A stretch of DNA of 64,000 bases from Chrysogorgia sp. JL179-B06 (Eukaryota; Cnidaria; Anthozoa; Scleralcyonacea; Chrysogorgiidae). The DNA lies in contig JAYKKM010000114.1 in assembly GCA_035772405.1 (NCBI GenBank), positions 453,501-517,500 on the forward strand, written 5' to 3'. A program made the position numbers and the translations under genes. Within the stretch, counting starts at the first letter, position 1. The number at the start of each line of letters is the position of its first letter. Under the pieces are notes generated by a model. It was not told the DNA's origin and ran no database searches. It was given only the letters and a program-made list of their open reading frames with translations. Below are positions 11,280 to 20,236 of this stretch, in pieces.

Positions 11280-12152
11280 ACCAACACCGCCAATATTATA
11301 ATCCGTCAAGTGCATGTATTTTCGGACAGATGTTTTTGGGCACGATTGCCCATATCAACTACCCAATATTATAATCCGTTGAGATTTAAAAAAAAAAAAG
11401 AAAAGCATATGTTCAAGTTCAAAATCGTTTGGGGTTGATCTTATAGAAAGTAAGAGTTAAACTTTTCACATGTATGTCTGATTTATTTGATTATACAATT
11501 TCAGTTTGCGTGCGATATGTGAAATACGAGCCCCGTTGCAAGGTCAATATCATTTCATAAAATATATTTATTTGTCTGTGTGAATTCGTGTTGGTTATAT
11601 AAATTTTGCTATAAAAGATAGGGGTAAACGTTAAACATTAGTATTTTTGAAAAGATGTATTCCCCAAAGCGAAAGACTTGGACTTTTGGTTGTCGTTCTA
11701 AACAACGGGGTGTACCAACGCCGCCAATATTATAATCCGTCAAGTGCGTGTATTTTCGGACAGATGTTTTTGGGCACGATTTGTCCCTATCAACTACCCA
11801 ATATTATAATCCGTTGAGATTTACAAAAAAGAAAAGAAAAGCATAAGTTCAATTTCAAAATCGTCAGGGGTTGATCTTATTGAAAGTAAGAGTTCAACTT
11901 TTCACAATACGCCTGATTTATTTGGTTTGATTATACAATTTCAGTTTGCGTGCGGTATGTGAAATACGAACCGCGTTGCTAGGGTCAATATCATTTCATA
12001 AAATATATTTATTTGTCTGTGTGAATTCGTGTTGGTTATATAAATTTTTGCTATAAAAGAGAGGTACTAAACGTTAAACATTAGTATTTTTGAAAAGATG
12101 TATTCCCCAAAGCGAAAGACTTGGACTTTTGGTTGTCGTTCTAAACAACGGG
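11280..12152. repeat. Two-copy tandem duplication (435-443 bp) of promoter plus first codons
   Basis: The block from accaac(a/g)ccgccaatatta at 11280 recurs at 11714. Each copy ends in the same leader, TATA box (ggttatataaattt), ATG and first codons, at 11655 and 12098. Copy 1 holds only about 18 codons before the second repeat unit starts, so only copy 2 leads to a full ORF. Within each unit the phrase gacagatgttttt is itself repeated. Confidence 0.85.
12032..12097 (+). promoter_or_regulatory. TATA box and leader of the Rep-like ORF
   Basis: ggttatataaatttttgc (about 12034-12051) lies about 50 bp upstream of the ATG at 12098. The same signal is present in the upstream duplicate near 11593. 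Confidence 0.55.
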
Positions 12153-12547
12153 GTGATCAAATGCTTATTGCTGCGCGAACTATTGGTACATCGTCGTGTG
12201 TTTTTAACATGGAAGAAATATCGTTCTTTGAATGTAGTTGCCCTACTGAAAATAGTCGAGGATATCTTCAAGGGATGGTCATTTTTAAAGACCGGTGTTA
12301 TGAAGATAAAGTGTGGAAATGGCTTTTAATACCCGCAGAAGTTTGTCGATCTTTTATCGGTGATATATATCACTACGCGGGTCGCACTTATGAGACTTCA
12401 ACGCTTATTCAATATGGACGTCGACGCGCTTTAACAGGGAAATGTTGGGATGAAGATAGATGTCGTAAATTAGCCGATAATACAAAATTTAATTGTCGAA
12501 AACTACACAAAAAACAATTGGTTGAAAAAGACAAAAATAGTATTTAA
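12098..12547 (+). CDS. 149-aa Rep-like protein (tentative, HUH-type fold)
   Basis: It starts at the ATG behind a TATA box. The layout resembles the N-terminal replication-initiator domain of small ssDNA replicons. A first strand KTWTFGCRS stands in the place of motif I. RGYLQGMVIFKDR closely resembles the motif II region (hLQGyvxF), with Tyr where catalytic His would be. IYHYAGRTYETSTLIQYGRR resembles the stretch ending in motif III (YxxK), here YGRR. No helicase domain follows. The two altered residues mean it may not be an active nickase. It could instead be a DNA-binding descendant, or the similarity may be chance. The C-terminus is basic. A degraded partial copy follows at 12552-12660. 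Confidence 0.4.
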   Translation: MYSPKRKTWTFGCRSKQRGDQMLIAARTIGTSSCVFNMEEISFFECSCPTENSRGYLQGMVIFKDRCYEDKVWKWLLIPAEVCRSFIGDIYHYAGRTYETSTLIQYGRRRALTGKCWDEDRCRKLADNTKFNCRKLHKKQLVEKDKNSI

Positions 12548-12551
12548 AATG

Positions 12552-12660
12552 ATTAGTAGATAAAATGCTTATAGCAGCGCAAACAATTGACACATCATCG
12601 TGTGCTTATAAGACGCTTTACCCTGAAAAAGACTCAAACAACAAGAGGTGCAAAAAGATA
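12552..12660 (+). pseudogene. Degraded partial copy of the Rep-like ORF
   Basis: gataaaatgcttatagcagcgc... parallels gatcaaatgcttattgctgcgc... at 12155 in the intact ORF. Similarity lasts about 60 bp (AA reading KMLIAAQTIDTSSC) and then breaks off. Confidence 0.55.
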
Positions 12661-12699
12661 AAAATAATATTAACATGAATCTGTATTAGTTTTTTAAAA

Positions 12700-12988
12700 T
12701 TGTTTTTATGTCTTTAATATTATTTGGTCACTGTTATTTTTTTGAGTGTTTTTCTCTTTTTTTCATCCACCACGTCGGTCAGGCATTGGTGCATCAATTT
12801 CCCCCACGAGTCGATTTCGGCCATCATCTTCCTCTTTTTGGCTCTGGTGATAGGTACTTTCGGGTGATAGGTACTTTCGGGTCGTCGTCATCTTTCGTTA
12901 CCTCGGGTCTTTCACGCATTAAGAAAACGCAAAAGTTGCCACCATCATAGTAGGCTTTCACATCTTTTAATTGTATTTCCCTATTCAT
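12700..12988 (-). pseudogene. Small charged ORF broken by a 16-bp tandem duplication
   Basis: Minus strand from the ATG at 12988: MNREIQLKDVKAYYDGG, then an Asp-rich stretch. The 16-mer gataggtactttcggg is present twice in tandem at about 12849-12880. The extra 16 bases shift the frame. Beyond it the neighbouring frame continues as a Lys-rich, helical reading to about 12700. The product is unrecognised. It fits the compact gene layout of the island. Confidence 0.4.
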
Positions 12989-13099
12989 GTTTCTTATTTT
13001 TCTTTTAATTTTTCGTTATAACCTTCCTCTACGGGATATGATTGCTTTTAGTGGGTGTAGACCTTAGGTTGGGTTTTTATATTTGTTTATAGGGAGGGT

Positions 13100-13260
13100 A
13101 CAATTATTTAACCAATGAGCTTTCACGAGTTTAAAATCTACCCAATCATATTTGTTGAAATTGTTTGATTGACAGTTGTTGAATTATTTGACCAATCAGT
13201 TTTCAATAGCTTAAAATCTAACCAATCATATTTGTTGAAATTTTTTGATTGATGGATTGT
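13100..13260. repeat. Two-copy tandem repeat (about 80 bp) with CCAAT-like motifs
   Basis: attatttaaccaatgag / attatttgaccaatcag start two copies, each followed by aaaatcta(c/a)ccaatcat. They precede the 13379 gene, whose TATA-like box is agtataaatatt near 13340. A regulatory role is possible. Confidence 0.6.
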
Positions 13261-13524
13261 TGAACACCAATCACAACTTAATACTATTAACCAATCGACA
13301 ATTTTTGAATAAATGATATAGTTTTATTAGTAGGAAAAATAGTATAAATATTCGGATAAAAACATTAAAAATTTAGTTATGAGTTTATACGATGAGTTAA
13401 CGCGTTTGGATTGTCCCTATAACTCTATTAAAGATAAGTCTTTTTTAAAAGAATCAGCGAGCCATTATTTGAAAAAAATTACACATTTGATTGACTGTGA
13501 AGCTTTTTATTTAAATCATCGATG

Positions 13525-15136
13525 CATGACGATCTGCACGGTGAAAAACGCAGCACGAAGTCTGCATTGAATGCAGGAATCTCCGGATGTCGGTAGGTCT
13601 AATCGCATTTCCAATTAACACTTTGAGATGTCACCAATCCTTGTTGACTTGCTAAATCGCAGTGTGTGATCAAGCAAGAAATATATTAATTTTCTATTAT
13701 TTATTAAATTTGTAGCACTCTGCGTTATATGATAAACGTGGATGACAACACCAGACGCGTGTCATATTAAATAGTTTCAGTCGCGAAACCACAACTGTTA
13801 CAATCGCCTAACATCTCTGACACATGCATTTATTTTTCTTCAGTAAATATGTATGCTCTATTTATCAACGCACGAACATCGAATATATATTATAACATAT
13901 ACTTAACTATTTAAGACTGTCAATGGCGAGGCTAAATATGTGGTATGTTTTACGCATGCCATTGTGGCTTAGCGCGCTTACGAAATGCGTTTATACAGAG
14001 AGTAATATATAAGACTCCTATAGCTTCCACTGGTTAAGAAAAGATGACACATCTTCATAACCTGCCAGCAAAAGATGATACATCTTTCTGGCACAAGAGC
14101 TTCTACTAAAAGGATTCTCAATCACTCTAGAAATCTCAGTATTATATATAGAAGTTTCGCGTAGCGCGCACATACATATAGAATAATATAAGACTCCTAT
14201 AGCTTCCACTGGTTAAGAAAAGATGACACATCTTCATAACCTGCCAGCAAAAGATGATACATCTTTCTGGCACAAGAGCTTCTACTAAAAGGATTCTCAA
14301 TCACTCTAGAAATCTCAGTATTATATATAGAAGTTTCGCGTAGCACGCACATACATATAGAATAATATAAGACTCCTATAGCTTCCACTGGTTAAGAAAA
14401 GATGACACATCTTCATAACCTGCCAGCAAAAGATGATACATCTTTCTGGCACAAGAGCTTCTACTAAAAGGATTCTCAATCACTCTAGAAATCTCAGTAT
14501 TATATATAGCAGTTTCGCGTAGCGCGCACATACATATAGCATAATATAAGACTCCTATAGCTTCCACTGGTTAAGAAAAGATGACACATCTTCATAACCT
14601 GCCAGCAAAAGATGATACATCTTTCGGGCACAAGAGCTTCTACTAAAAGGATTCTCAATCACTCTAGAAATCTCAGTATTAAATTTTGCGTATTAAAAAA
14701 GATGACACATATCTTCATAGCCTTGATATGGAACTTGATTCCCATTGCTGTCTCGACGTTCAGACAATGACTTGACTAAGCTCGCGTTTTCTTCTTCCCG
14801 CCAATTACACTGTAGCCATCTATCGAAGTGTTGTACGCACACCAGTTTTTACAATGCTCCAAACAATGCAAATAAATGCGAGTGTACGGCATACTGGAAT
14901 TTCACTTTGACAGAAGGCAGCCATTTCAGCCATTCTTCAGCGCAATTAGAATTTCGTGCGCTAACATTTGTTATTTATATTGTATAAAATTACATGGCAA
15001 ACAGCTCGGTTAATCATTGCTACACGTAACTAATAAGATCATTACATAATGTCAACACTACATGTCTTTCTCAATTACGCTATGGCAACCAACACCTAAA
15101 GCCTTAATCCTTTCACACATCGTGCAGATCGTCATG
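13525..15136. mobile_element. Non-autonomous element inserted in the 13379 gene
   Basis: The end catgacgatctgcacg (13525) is exactly inverted at 15121-15136. Similarity weakens after 16 bp (gtgaaa / tttcac follow). The 1612-bp interior has no transposase. It contains the 179-bp repeats listed separately. I could not find a clean target duplication. Confidence 0.7.
14012..14690. repeat. 179-bp tandem repeat, about 3.8 copies
   Basis: Units start near 14012, 14191, 14370 and 14549 (aagactcctatagcttccac). They are almost identical. The identical 63-aa ORFs on the minus strand are by-products of the repeat. Confidence 0.95.
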
Positions 15137-15660
15137 TTTATCGGAGGTTTCGGTGATTTGTTTAGAAAATGGAGATTTTGAATCTTTTCAATGCTACGAT
15201 TCATCATTACCTGATTTTAAAGATTTGAATTATTTAGAAAGAAAAACTATTATTTGTCAGAAACGTTTACACGGGTTGTATTATGTGAATCAAAAACAAC
15301 GCCACTATTTGGATCAAAAAGAAATGGTTGATCGACTGAAATTTATTTATGGATCACACTCTTATGTTTTTGGATATAAAGGTGGAACTTTGGAGTCTAT
15401 ATTATGTGCAAAACTTAAGTTATCATGTGTCAATTTGGAACATTTTAATATTGAAAAATATTCTACATTAATTGAAAAGTATAATATTAAAGAAAAATGC
15501 TGTAAATATCATGAATCACAGAATCATCATTGTTCGTTGTATGAAATAATTTTGTTTAGTGTTCAAATTATGGAAAAAATAAATAGAGTATGGAAACAAC
15601 AATATTTTTTAGCACTCTATAAAAGTTTGAAACATTGAACATTAATGTAGTGTTTTAAGA

Positions 15661-16122
15661 ATGGATGTATTGGTCGGTCAAATGGATCCTTCAAGATATA
15701 CTGATGGATATTTTACATGTAGATATATTTGGGATTTTATTGACAGTTTTAGTTCGAATGAAGATGGAATTGGAGCGTACCATGTATTATTGAAGATTTC
15801 AGATACCTATGCTTCTACTATTTACACGATTAAAATATATTTTTATTTGAAAGAAGATATCGATGGGAGTTGTTTTTTTGTAATTCAGCTGTTTCAAGAT
15901 AAAGAAAAAGAACTTGTTCCTGATTGTATATTAAAACATTTTCAATGTTTATTTTCAACGTATATGGAACATAATTTATTAAACTTCTGTTTTCCTTATT
16001 CTAAAGAAACAATTAACGTTTGGTTAAATGACAATTTTCCTTGTCCCCACTCAGGTTTTCCTGTTTCTGACTTTTCCCACAGGGTTTTTTATCAGAAACA
16101 GGTTTTTGCCTGGCTACCCTGA
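15661..16122 (+). CDS. 153-aa ORF of virus-like island, probably 3'-truncated
   Basis: MDVLVGQMDPSRYTDGYF... is an AT-rich frame starting 22 bp after the previous gene. It is not recognised. Composition matches the island to about 16040. The last 25 codons (from about NFPCPHSGF on) look like a switch into different DNA that leads into the DIRS remnant, so the original C-terminus was probably lost. Confidence 0.5.
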   Translation: MDVLVGQMDPSRYTDGYFTCRYIWDFIDSFSSNEDGIGAYHVLLKISDTYASTIYTIKIYFYLKEDIDGSCFFVIQLFQDKEKELVPDCILKHFQCLFSTYMEHNLLNFCFPYSKETINVWLNDNFPCPHSGFPVSDFSHRVFYQKQVFAWLP

Positions 16123-16300
16123 TATACCAGCTTAGGAATACGTAGGCATACTGAATTCGGTTGATTTTTATTATTGCAAAACACAATTTGTCTTGCATAC
16201 GATTGTAAATTTTCTACCTCCTTGAAAAGATTTGTTTTTCCTTTCGCTTAATAAAACGCGCGGGACTCAGCTGTTTTCTGGCTAAAAGCCTAAAACTGAT

Positions 16301-16800
16301 ATAAAGAGTGCATTTCGGATCACACCAATATACCCAAATGCCTATCCAGTATTAGGAATGAAATGGAGGGGATTATATTATTACGATCGCTGCATGCCAA
16401 TGCGCTGTGCTAGTTCATGTAAGACATTTGAAACGTTTAGAACAGCCGTCGAGTGGATTGCTCAGCATAAACTAAAGTCGACATGCAAAATTCGGCACTT
16501 ATTAAATAATATTCTTATCATTCCATCATCTATTCGAGAATGCCAGGTATATTTAGACCTCTTTATAGATTTTTGTAATGACCTAGGCATTCCCTTAGAA
16601 CCCGAGAAAATCGGTGGGGCAGCAACAATGCTTTCTTTCGCTGGGATTGAATTAGATTCGATAAAATACCGAAGGAAAATATCAAAAAGTGCGTTCCACA
16701 CATCTCAAATTTCTTAAATCGTCGTAAGGTGACACTTAAATAAATGCAATCCTTAATTGGTTTGTTAAATTTTACTTGTTCGGTTATCACACCTGACGAG
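16301..16800 (+). pseudogene. DIRS-type retrotransposon RT and RNase H start, decayed
   Basis: The frame reads SAFRITPIYPNAYPVLGMKW, then YYYDRCMPMRCASSCKTF, the reverse transcriptase palm of DIRS-like elements, and later GIPLEPEKIGGAATMLSFAG. The catalytic DD of the usual LDD motif is changed to NN (LLNNILII). After the stop at 16717 another frame gives QSLIGLLNFTCSVITP, the start of the RNase H/connection region. It is inactive. Confidence 0.8.
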
Positions 16801-16984
16801 CGTCATTACGACGACTAATAGACCTCACAGGTGGCGTCACGCAAGCGCACCATTTCATCAGACTTCGTCACGATGTTAAAGAGGTTTGCGGGTTTGGCTA
16901 TCTTTTTACCTTCCTATCCTCAGAAGTTTGCTTGAGGTATCCCCTCGAATCACAGGTTTTCATTACCAGATTTACCAATTTAGA

Positions 16985-17434
16985 GCAGCATTCTTTGCAT
17001 TCTTGAGGATTGGCGAAATTACGAAGATAAATTCTTCTTGAAAAATGCATCAACTCGCAAAAATGTACGATTCGAGTAACAAGCTTGTAGTTGGTGTAAA
17101 ACTAACGTTTCTCGACTTCAAACATAATTATAACAACCGCCCATTTACTTTAGCCCTGAAACGTCAACCCAACTCACATTCATGCTCGATTAAATCTCTA
17201 TATGAGGTATTACCTACCAAGGAGCTAATTTCCTTACACAACAGGGAGCACCAGTCACTCGAGAAGCATACTGCAGCAATACGCTATTGTGGTCTTGACC
17301 TAGACAGTTGATATGAAGGTCATAGTTTTCGTATCGACGCAGCGTCCTACGCTGCAGAACAGGGAATGTCGGATGCACAGATTCGCACACCTGGCCGTTG
17401 GAAATCAAATGCATTTCACAAACACATTTGAATA
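16985..17434 (+). pseudogene. DIRS tyrosine recombinase, catalytic part, decayed
   Basis: FLRIGEITKIN (about 17003) is the beginning of the catalytic domain. After frame breaks and a stop, GHSFRIDAASYAAEQGMS and IRTPGRWKSNAFHKHI follow (17315-17431). GHSFR carries a catalytic Arg. The nucleophile Tyr expected in the last motif reads His (FHKHI). Confidence 0.8.
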
Positions 17435-17499
17435 CTGTCAATGACTGCGTAAATTTACTATAGTTATATGTATATATCCCTGACTAAAAATTCACGAGG

Positions 17500-17757
17500 G
17501 GAGTTTCTTGGCAAGGGTGATACTGTACACATCAGCCCTAAGCTACTCTCATAAATTGTCTGGTTTACCAGATCCGACGCGAGTGTTTTATATCATTCAG
17601 ATGCTCAAGGGGTATGGCAAATTCGGGGTCCGTCTAGACAGTCGTTTACCCGTATAAACGCTGCCCATCCTCAGCAATTTGCTACGAGCATCGATCTCCT
17701 CAAATAGCCGGTTCTCAATATCAAATATTTGTTTCGTTTTTGAGGATTGGGGAAACA
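17500..17757 (+). pseudogene. Second DIRS tyrosine recombinase piece (N-terminal part)
   Basis: LSYSHKLSGLPDPTRVF, LKGYGKFGVRLDSRLP and a frame-shifted SFLRIGETNIK are the core-binding domain and first catalytic-domain motif of a DIRS recombinase. This part should precede the catalytic part, yet it lies after it. So it belongs to a second copy, truncated at about 17757 where PolB sequence begins. Confidence 0.7.
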
Positions 17758-17912
17758 AACATAAAGATAAATTAAATAATATTTTTATTAATACTGAAAT
17801 TAAAAAATTTTCATTTACTTTTAATAAACGCATTGTTAAAGATAATTTTACTACAATCCCCTACGGATATTTAGAAGAAGAAGAAGAAATGGACACAGAC
17901 TCGTTTTTTTAA
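17757..17912 (+). pseudogene. Truncated second copy of PolB 3' end
   Basis: The frame KLNNIFINTEIKKFSFTF and onward equals the C-terminus of the minus-strand PolB at 18963. This copy reads on, without the small deletion seen at 18985, into an acidic tail (EEEEEMDTDSFF) and a stop at 17912. Everything upstream is replaced by DIRS sequence. It forms the left arm of the inverted duplication. Confidence 0.85.
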
Positions 17913-18030
17913 CATTTTTTTTTAATTAATGTTTGTGTTTTCTCAAAAAATAAAAATTCCTCCCCCTTGGTATCGACATACTTTGTATTCATCGTCCTCA
18001 TTGTCACTTTCGCTTTTGGACTTTGAAATT
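17757..18030. repeat. Left arm of head-to-head inverted duplication
   Basis: Pairs with 18790-19078. It contains the PolB 3' end on the plus strand and, converging on it, a decayed copy of the 3' end of the acidic ORF on the minus strand (reads DTKGEEFLFFEKTQTLIKK in broken frames). The match runs through cagactcgtttttt and beyond on both sides. Confidence 0.85.
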
Positions 18031-18035
18031 TGCGT

Positions 18036-18305
18036 GGTGCATATTTTTAAACATATAATGACCTTGACTATACATAACCATATAAGGTCATGATATGAAT
18101 TTGGACTTTTGCTAGAACATATCCCGAAATTCTTTGAACATCATAACCCCTCCCCCTCGAATGATCTTGACGTATTTGCATGGTGTATATTTTTAAACAT
18201 ATAATGACCTTGACTATACATAACCATATAAGGTCATGATATGAATTTGGACTTTTGCTAGAACATACCCGAAATTATTTGAACAGCATAACCCCACCCT
18301 CGAAT
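18036..18305. repeat. Two-copy tandem repeat, period 146 bp
   Basis: atatttttaaacatataatg begins at 18041 and 18187. The copies stay similar through aggtcatgatatgaatttgg and ccgaaatt. They sit in the centre of the inverted duplication, between the two acidic-ORF copies, where genome ends would have joined. Confidence 0.85.
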
Positions 18306-18347
18306 GACCTTGACTACCCGTCACTATAGTAACGCATAAACAGAGCG

Positions 18348-18464
18348 CGATTATATAAACGCTAGCGCGATACAGTAAAAACTAAAACGCTCAAAGGTAG
18401 TCAAGAGAAGCAGCCCCAAAGAGATTAAGAAGAAGAAGAATACGAAGAACCCAAGAAAGAAAAA
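18348..18464 (+). promoter_or_regulatory. Promoter of the acidic ORF
   Basis: gattatataaacgc (about 18349) is a TATA box about 110 bp upstream of the ATG at 18465. The leader is purine-rich. Confidence 0.5.
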
Positions 18465-18929
18465 ATGGAACAGATTGTGTGGAAGAAGGTCGATGGAGGA
18501 GAAGTCGTGTGGGACTTTGACGAGATTGACCCCATCAACGAGCACGTTGAAGACGTACCTGTGGTGGAACAACACCCTGAAGACAGTGAAAGCAGTGACG
18601 GAGATGATGATGATGATGGTGAAGACACGAATGATGATGATGATGAAGACATGGATGATGATGATGATGATAAAGACGCGTTTGGAGTCGAAGTTGAGTC
18701 GACGTTAGAAGCGAAAGACGCGGAAGAAATGCTATGGGAGGGGGTATTTAACCCTCCCGATAATAATAACAATGACAATATTCACAAAATTATAAACAAT
18801 TATGGCTTTAGCGAGAGCGAAGATGAAAATGACGAGGACGAGTATAAGGTGTGGGATTATATTGACACCAAGGGTGAAGAATTTTTATTTTTTGAAAAAA
18901 CGCAAACTTTAATTAAAAAAAGACGTTAA
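18465..18929 (+). CDS. Acidic 154-aa protein of the virus-like island
   Basis: MEQIVWKKVDGGEVVWDFDE opens the frame. Residues about 45-70 are almost pure Asp/Glu. A Pro/Asn-rich linker follows, then a second acidic stretch (SESEDENDEDEYK) and a basic end (TLIKKRR). Such proteins can be histone-like chaperones, activators or scaffold proteins, but no family is recognised. It converges on PolB, with only about 33 bp between the two stop codons. The 3' end is duplicated in inverted orientation near 17935-18030, which supports it being a genuine gene. Confidence 0.6.
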   Translation: MEQIVWKKVDGGEVVWDFDEIDPINEHVEDVPVVEQHPEDSESSDGDDDDDGEDTNDDDDEDMDDDDDDKDAFGVEVESTLEAKDAEEMLWEGVFNPPDNNNNDNIHKIINNYGFSESEDENDEDEYKVWDYIDTKGEEFLFFEKTQTLIKKRR

Positions 18930-19078
18930 AAAACGAGTCTGTGTCCATTTCTGCTTCTTCTTCTAAATATCCGTAAGGGATTGTGTAAAATTATCTTTAA
19001 CAATACGTTTATTAAAAGTAAATGAAAATTTTTTAATTTCAGTATTAATAAAAATATTATTTAATTTATCTTTACCTA
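18790..19078. repeat. Right arm of head-to-head inverted duplication
   Basis: Counterpart of 17757-18030: acidic-ORF 3' end on plus, PolB 3' end on minus. The arms differ by point changes and short indels, for example two bases missing near 18985, which frameshifts the PolB tail in this copy. Confidence 0.85.
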
Positions 19079-20224
19079 TTTTATTTTCATATCTAATTGT
19101 AATGATTTGATCTTTATCTTCAACACATTTATTTAATGTTTTAAAATTTAAGATATCTTTCGCTTTATTTTTTAAAGAAAATCCTTTTACATGCACTACT
19201 TCTTCGTTTAAATTCGTAATATAAGAATAACATTTAGGACCTGTTGAACAAAATCGAGTAATCCATTCATTTTCTTTTAATTCATTGGTTAATTCTCCTA
19301 AATAATTGCCGGTTTTAATCGAACAAGTATTTTCATCACACACATAAATAATCGAATCGGTATCAAAATATAAAACATGTTTTCCTAATTTTTCAATTAC
19401 ATCATATAACTGTAGCCGAGCATAAGCTGTAACAAAACATGCGATAACAATATTACCCGTTTTTAAAGCTACTGTAGCTTCATCTACATTTCCATATGTA
19501 CAACGTAAAAGAGTATCATTGATAAAATCTAAAGACGTTACTTTTTTACTCCTATCGTTAGCTAAAACTAATAATTCCTCATAATCATTTAAAAAAGCAA
19601 CTTGCGTGTTATTTTCATTTTGTGCAAATTTACCCCACAGGGAATTTAATAATGTTTTCGCTATAGTTCTTAAACTGGGATTTTTTTCTATTTTGTCTTT
19701 ATCTAAACTAATATGTTCATGATTCAAATAATCTTTACAATACTGGTTAATTTTATTTTTATTTTTACTACCATCACTATTATAACATTCAGTAGGTAAA
19801 CCCGACGCCTCTTGTTTTAGTTTTAAAAAATCGTTTACATAATCAACAAAGATTTTCATTATGTATACATTATTATGTATACATTTATCACATCTATCGA
19901 TAGCACATTGATTACATAAAGGAAATAATAATTTTCCAGCTACTCTAACGGGTAAAACACCCAAAAAAAGATTTTGCGGGGGTAATATACGACATTTAAT
20001 CAAACCGAAAATATATTTTATATTTATATTCTCACACTCTTCATTAACGAAAATTTTAGGGTGTCCAACCGGGAAAACAAATTCTTTTTGAACAAAAGGA
20101 TATAGCGATGTAAAGTCTACATAATTAATTTGTTCATTTTGTTTTATCTTTCTAAATAAACATATAGAAGAAGTTCGCCCACAATATAATCCATCACGGG
20201 GAGTTAATATTGTATATCCAAAAA
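18963..20224 (-). pseudogene. Protein-primed family B DNA polymerase (Polinton/adintovirus type), split
   Basis: The open frame runs from the transposon junction at 20224 down to 18963. The Met at 20003 is internal. Seen in order: a PRDGLYCGRT block, motif A with DFTSLYP (about 20098-20117), motif B TLLNSLWGKF (about 19625-19660) and motif C YFDTDSIIYV (about 19350-19370). All polymerase catalytic motifs present look intact. This is the palm/thumb half of a DNA_pol_B_2-type enzyme that replicates linear genomes using a terminal protein. The exonuclease half is missing here: a 21-kb transposon is inserted at 20225-20232 and the next upstream segment lies at 41384-41463. The C-terminus is frameshifted relative to the 17757 copy. 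Confidence 0.9.
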
Positions 20225-20232
20225 AATTTTGT
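20225..20232. repeat. Left 8-bp target site duplication (AATTTTGT)
   Basis: AATTTTGT directly abuts the left end of the 21-kb element. The same 8-mer abuts the right end at 41376-41383. Confidence 0.9.
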
Positions 20233-20236
20233 GGCT

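Larger units (their letters stand above)
13379..15638 (+). pseudogene. KGG/NLE-motif gene split by a 1.6-kb insertion
   Basis: The 5' part (13379-13524) starts MSLYDELTRLDCPYNS and ends at a transposon end. The frame resumes at about 15137 and runs to 15638. The 3' part holds a motif set I have seen in invertebrate transposon and virus-like proteins: FGYKGGTLES, then CVNLEHFNIEKY, then CCKYHESQNHHCSLYE. The spaced Glu, Cys and His residues might form a nuclease or metal site, but I cannot name the family. Total length is about 215 codons without the insertion. The gene is followed after 22 bp by the 15661 ORF on the same strand. Confidence 0.55.

Noticed and set aside
14018..14567. Three identical 63-aa ORFs, possible gene family or CRISPR-like array
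   Set aside because: They are one 179-bp tandem repeat read three times. There are no short repeat/unique spacer pairs, and the organism is eukaryotic.
18425..18778. Minus-strand Ser-rich ORF of 117 codons
   Set aside because: Antisense of the Asp/Glu-rich stretch of the acidic ORF; GAT/GAG repeats read as Ser/Leu.
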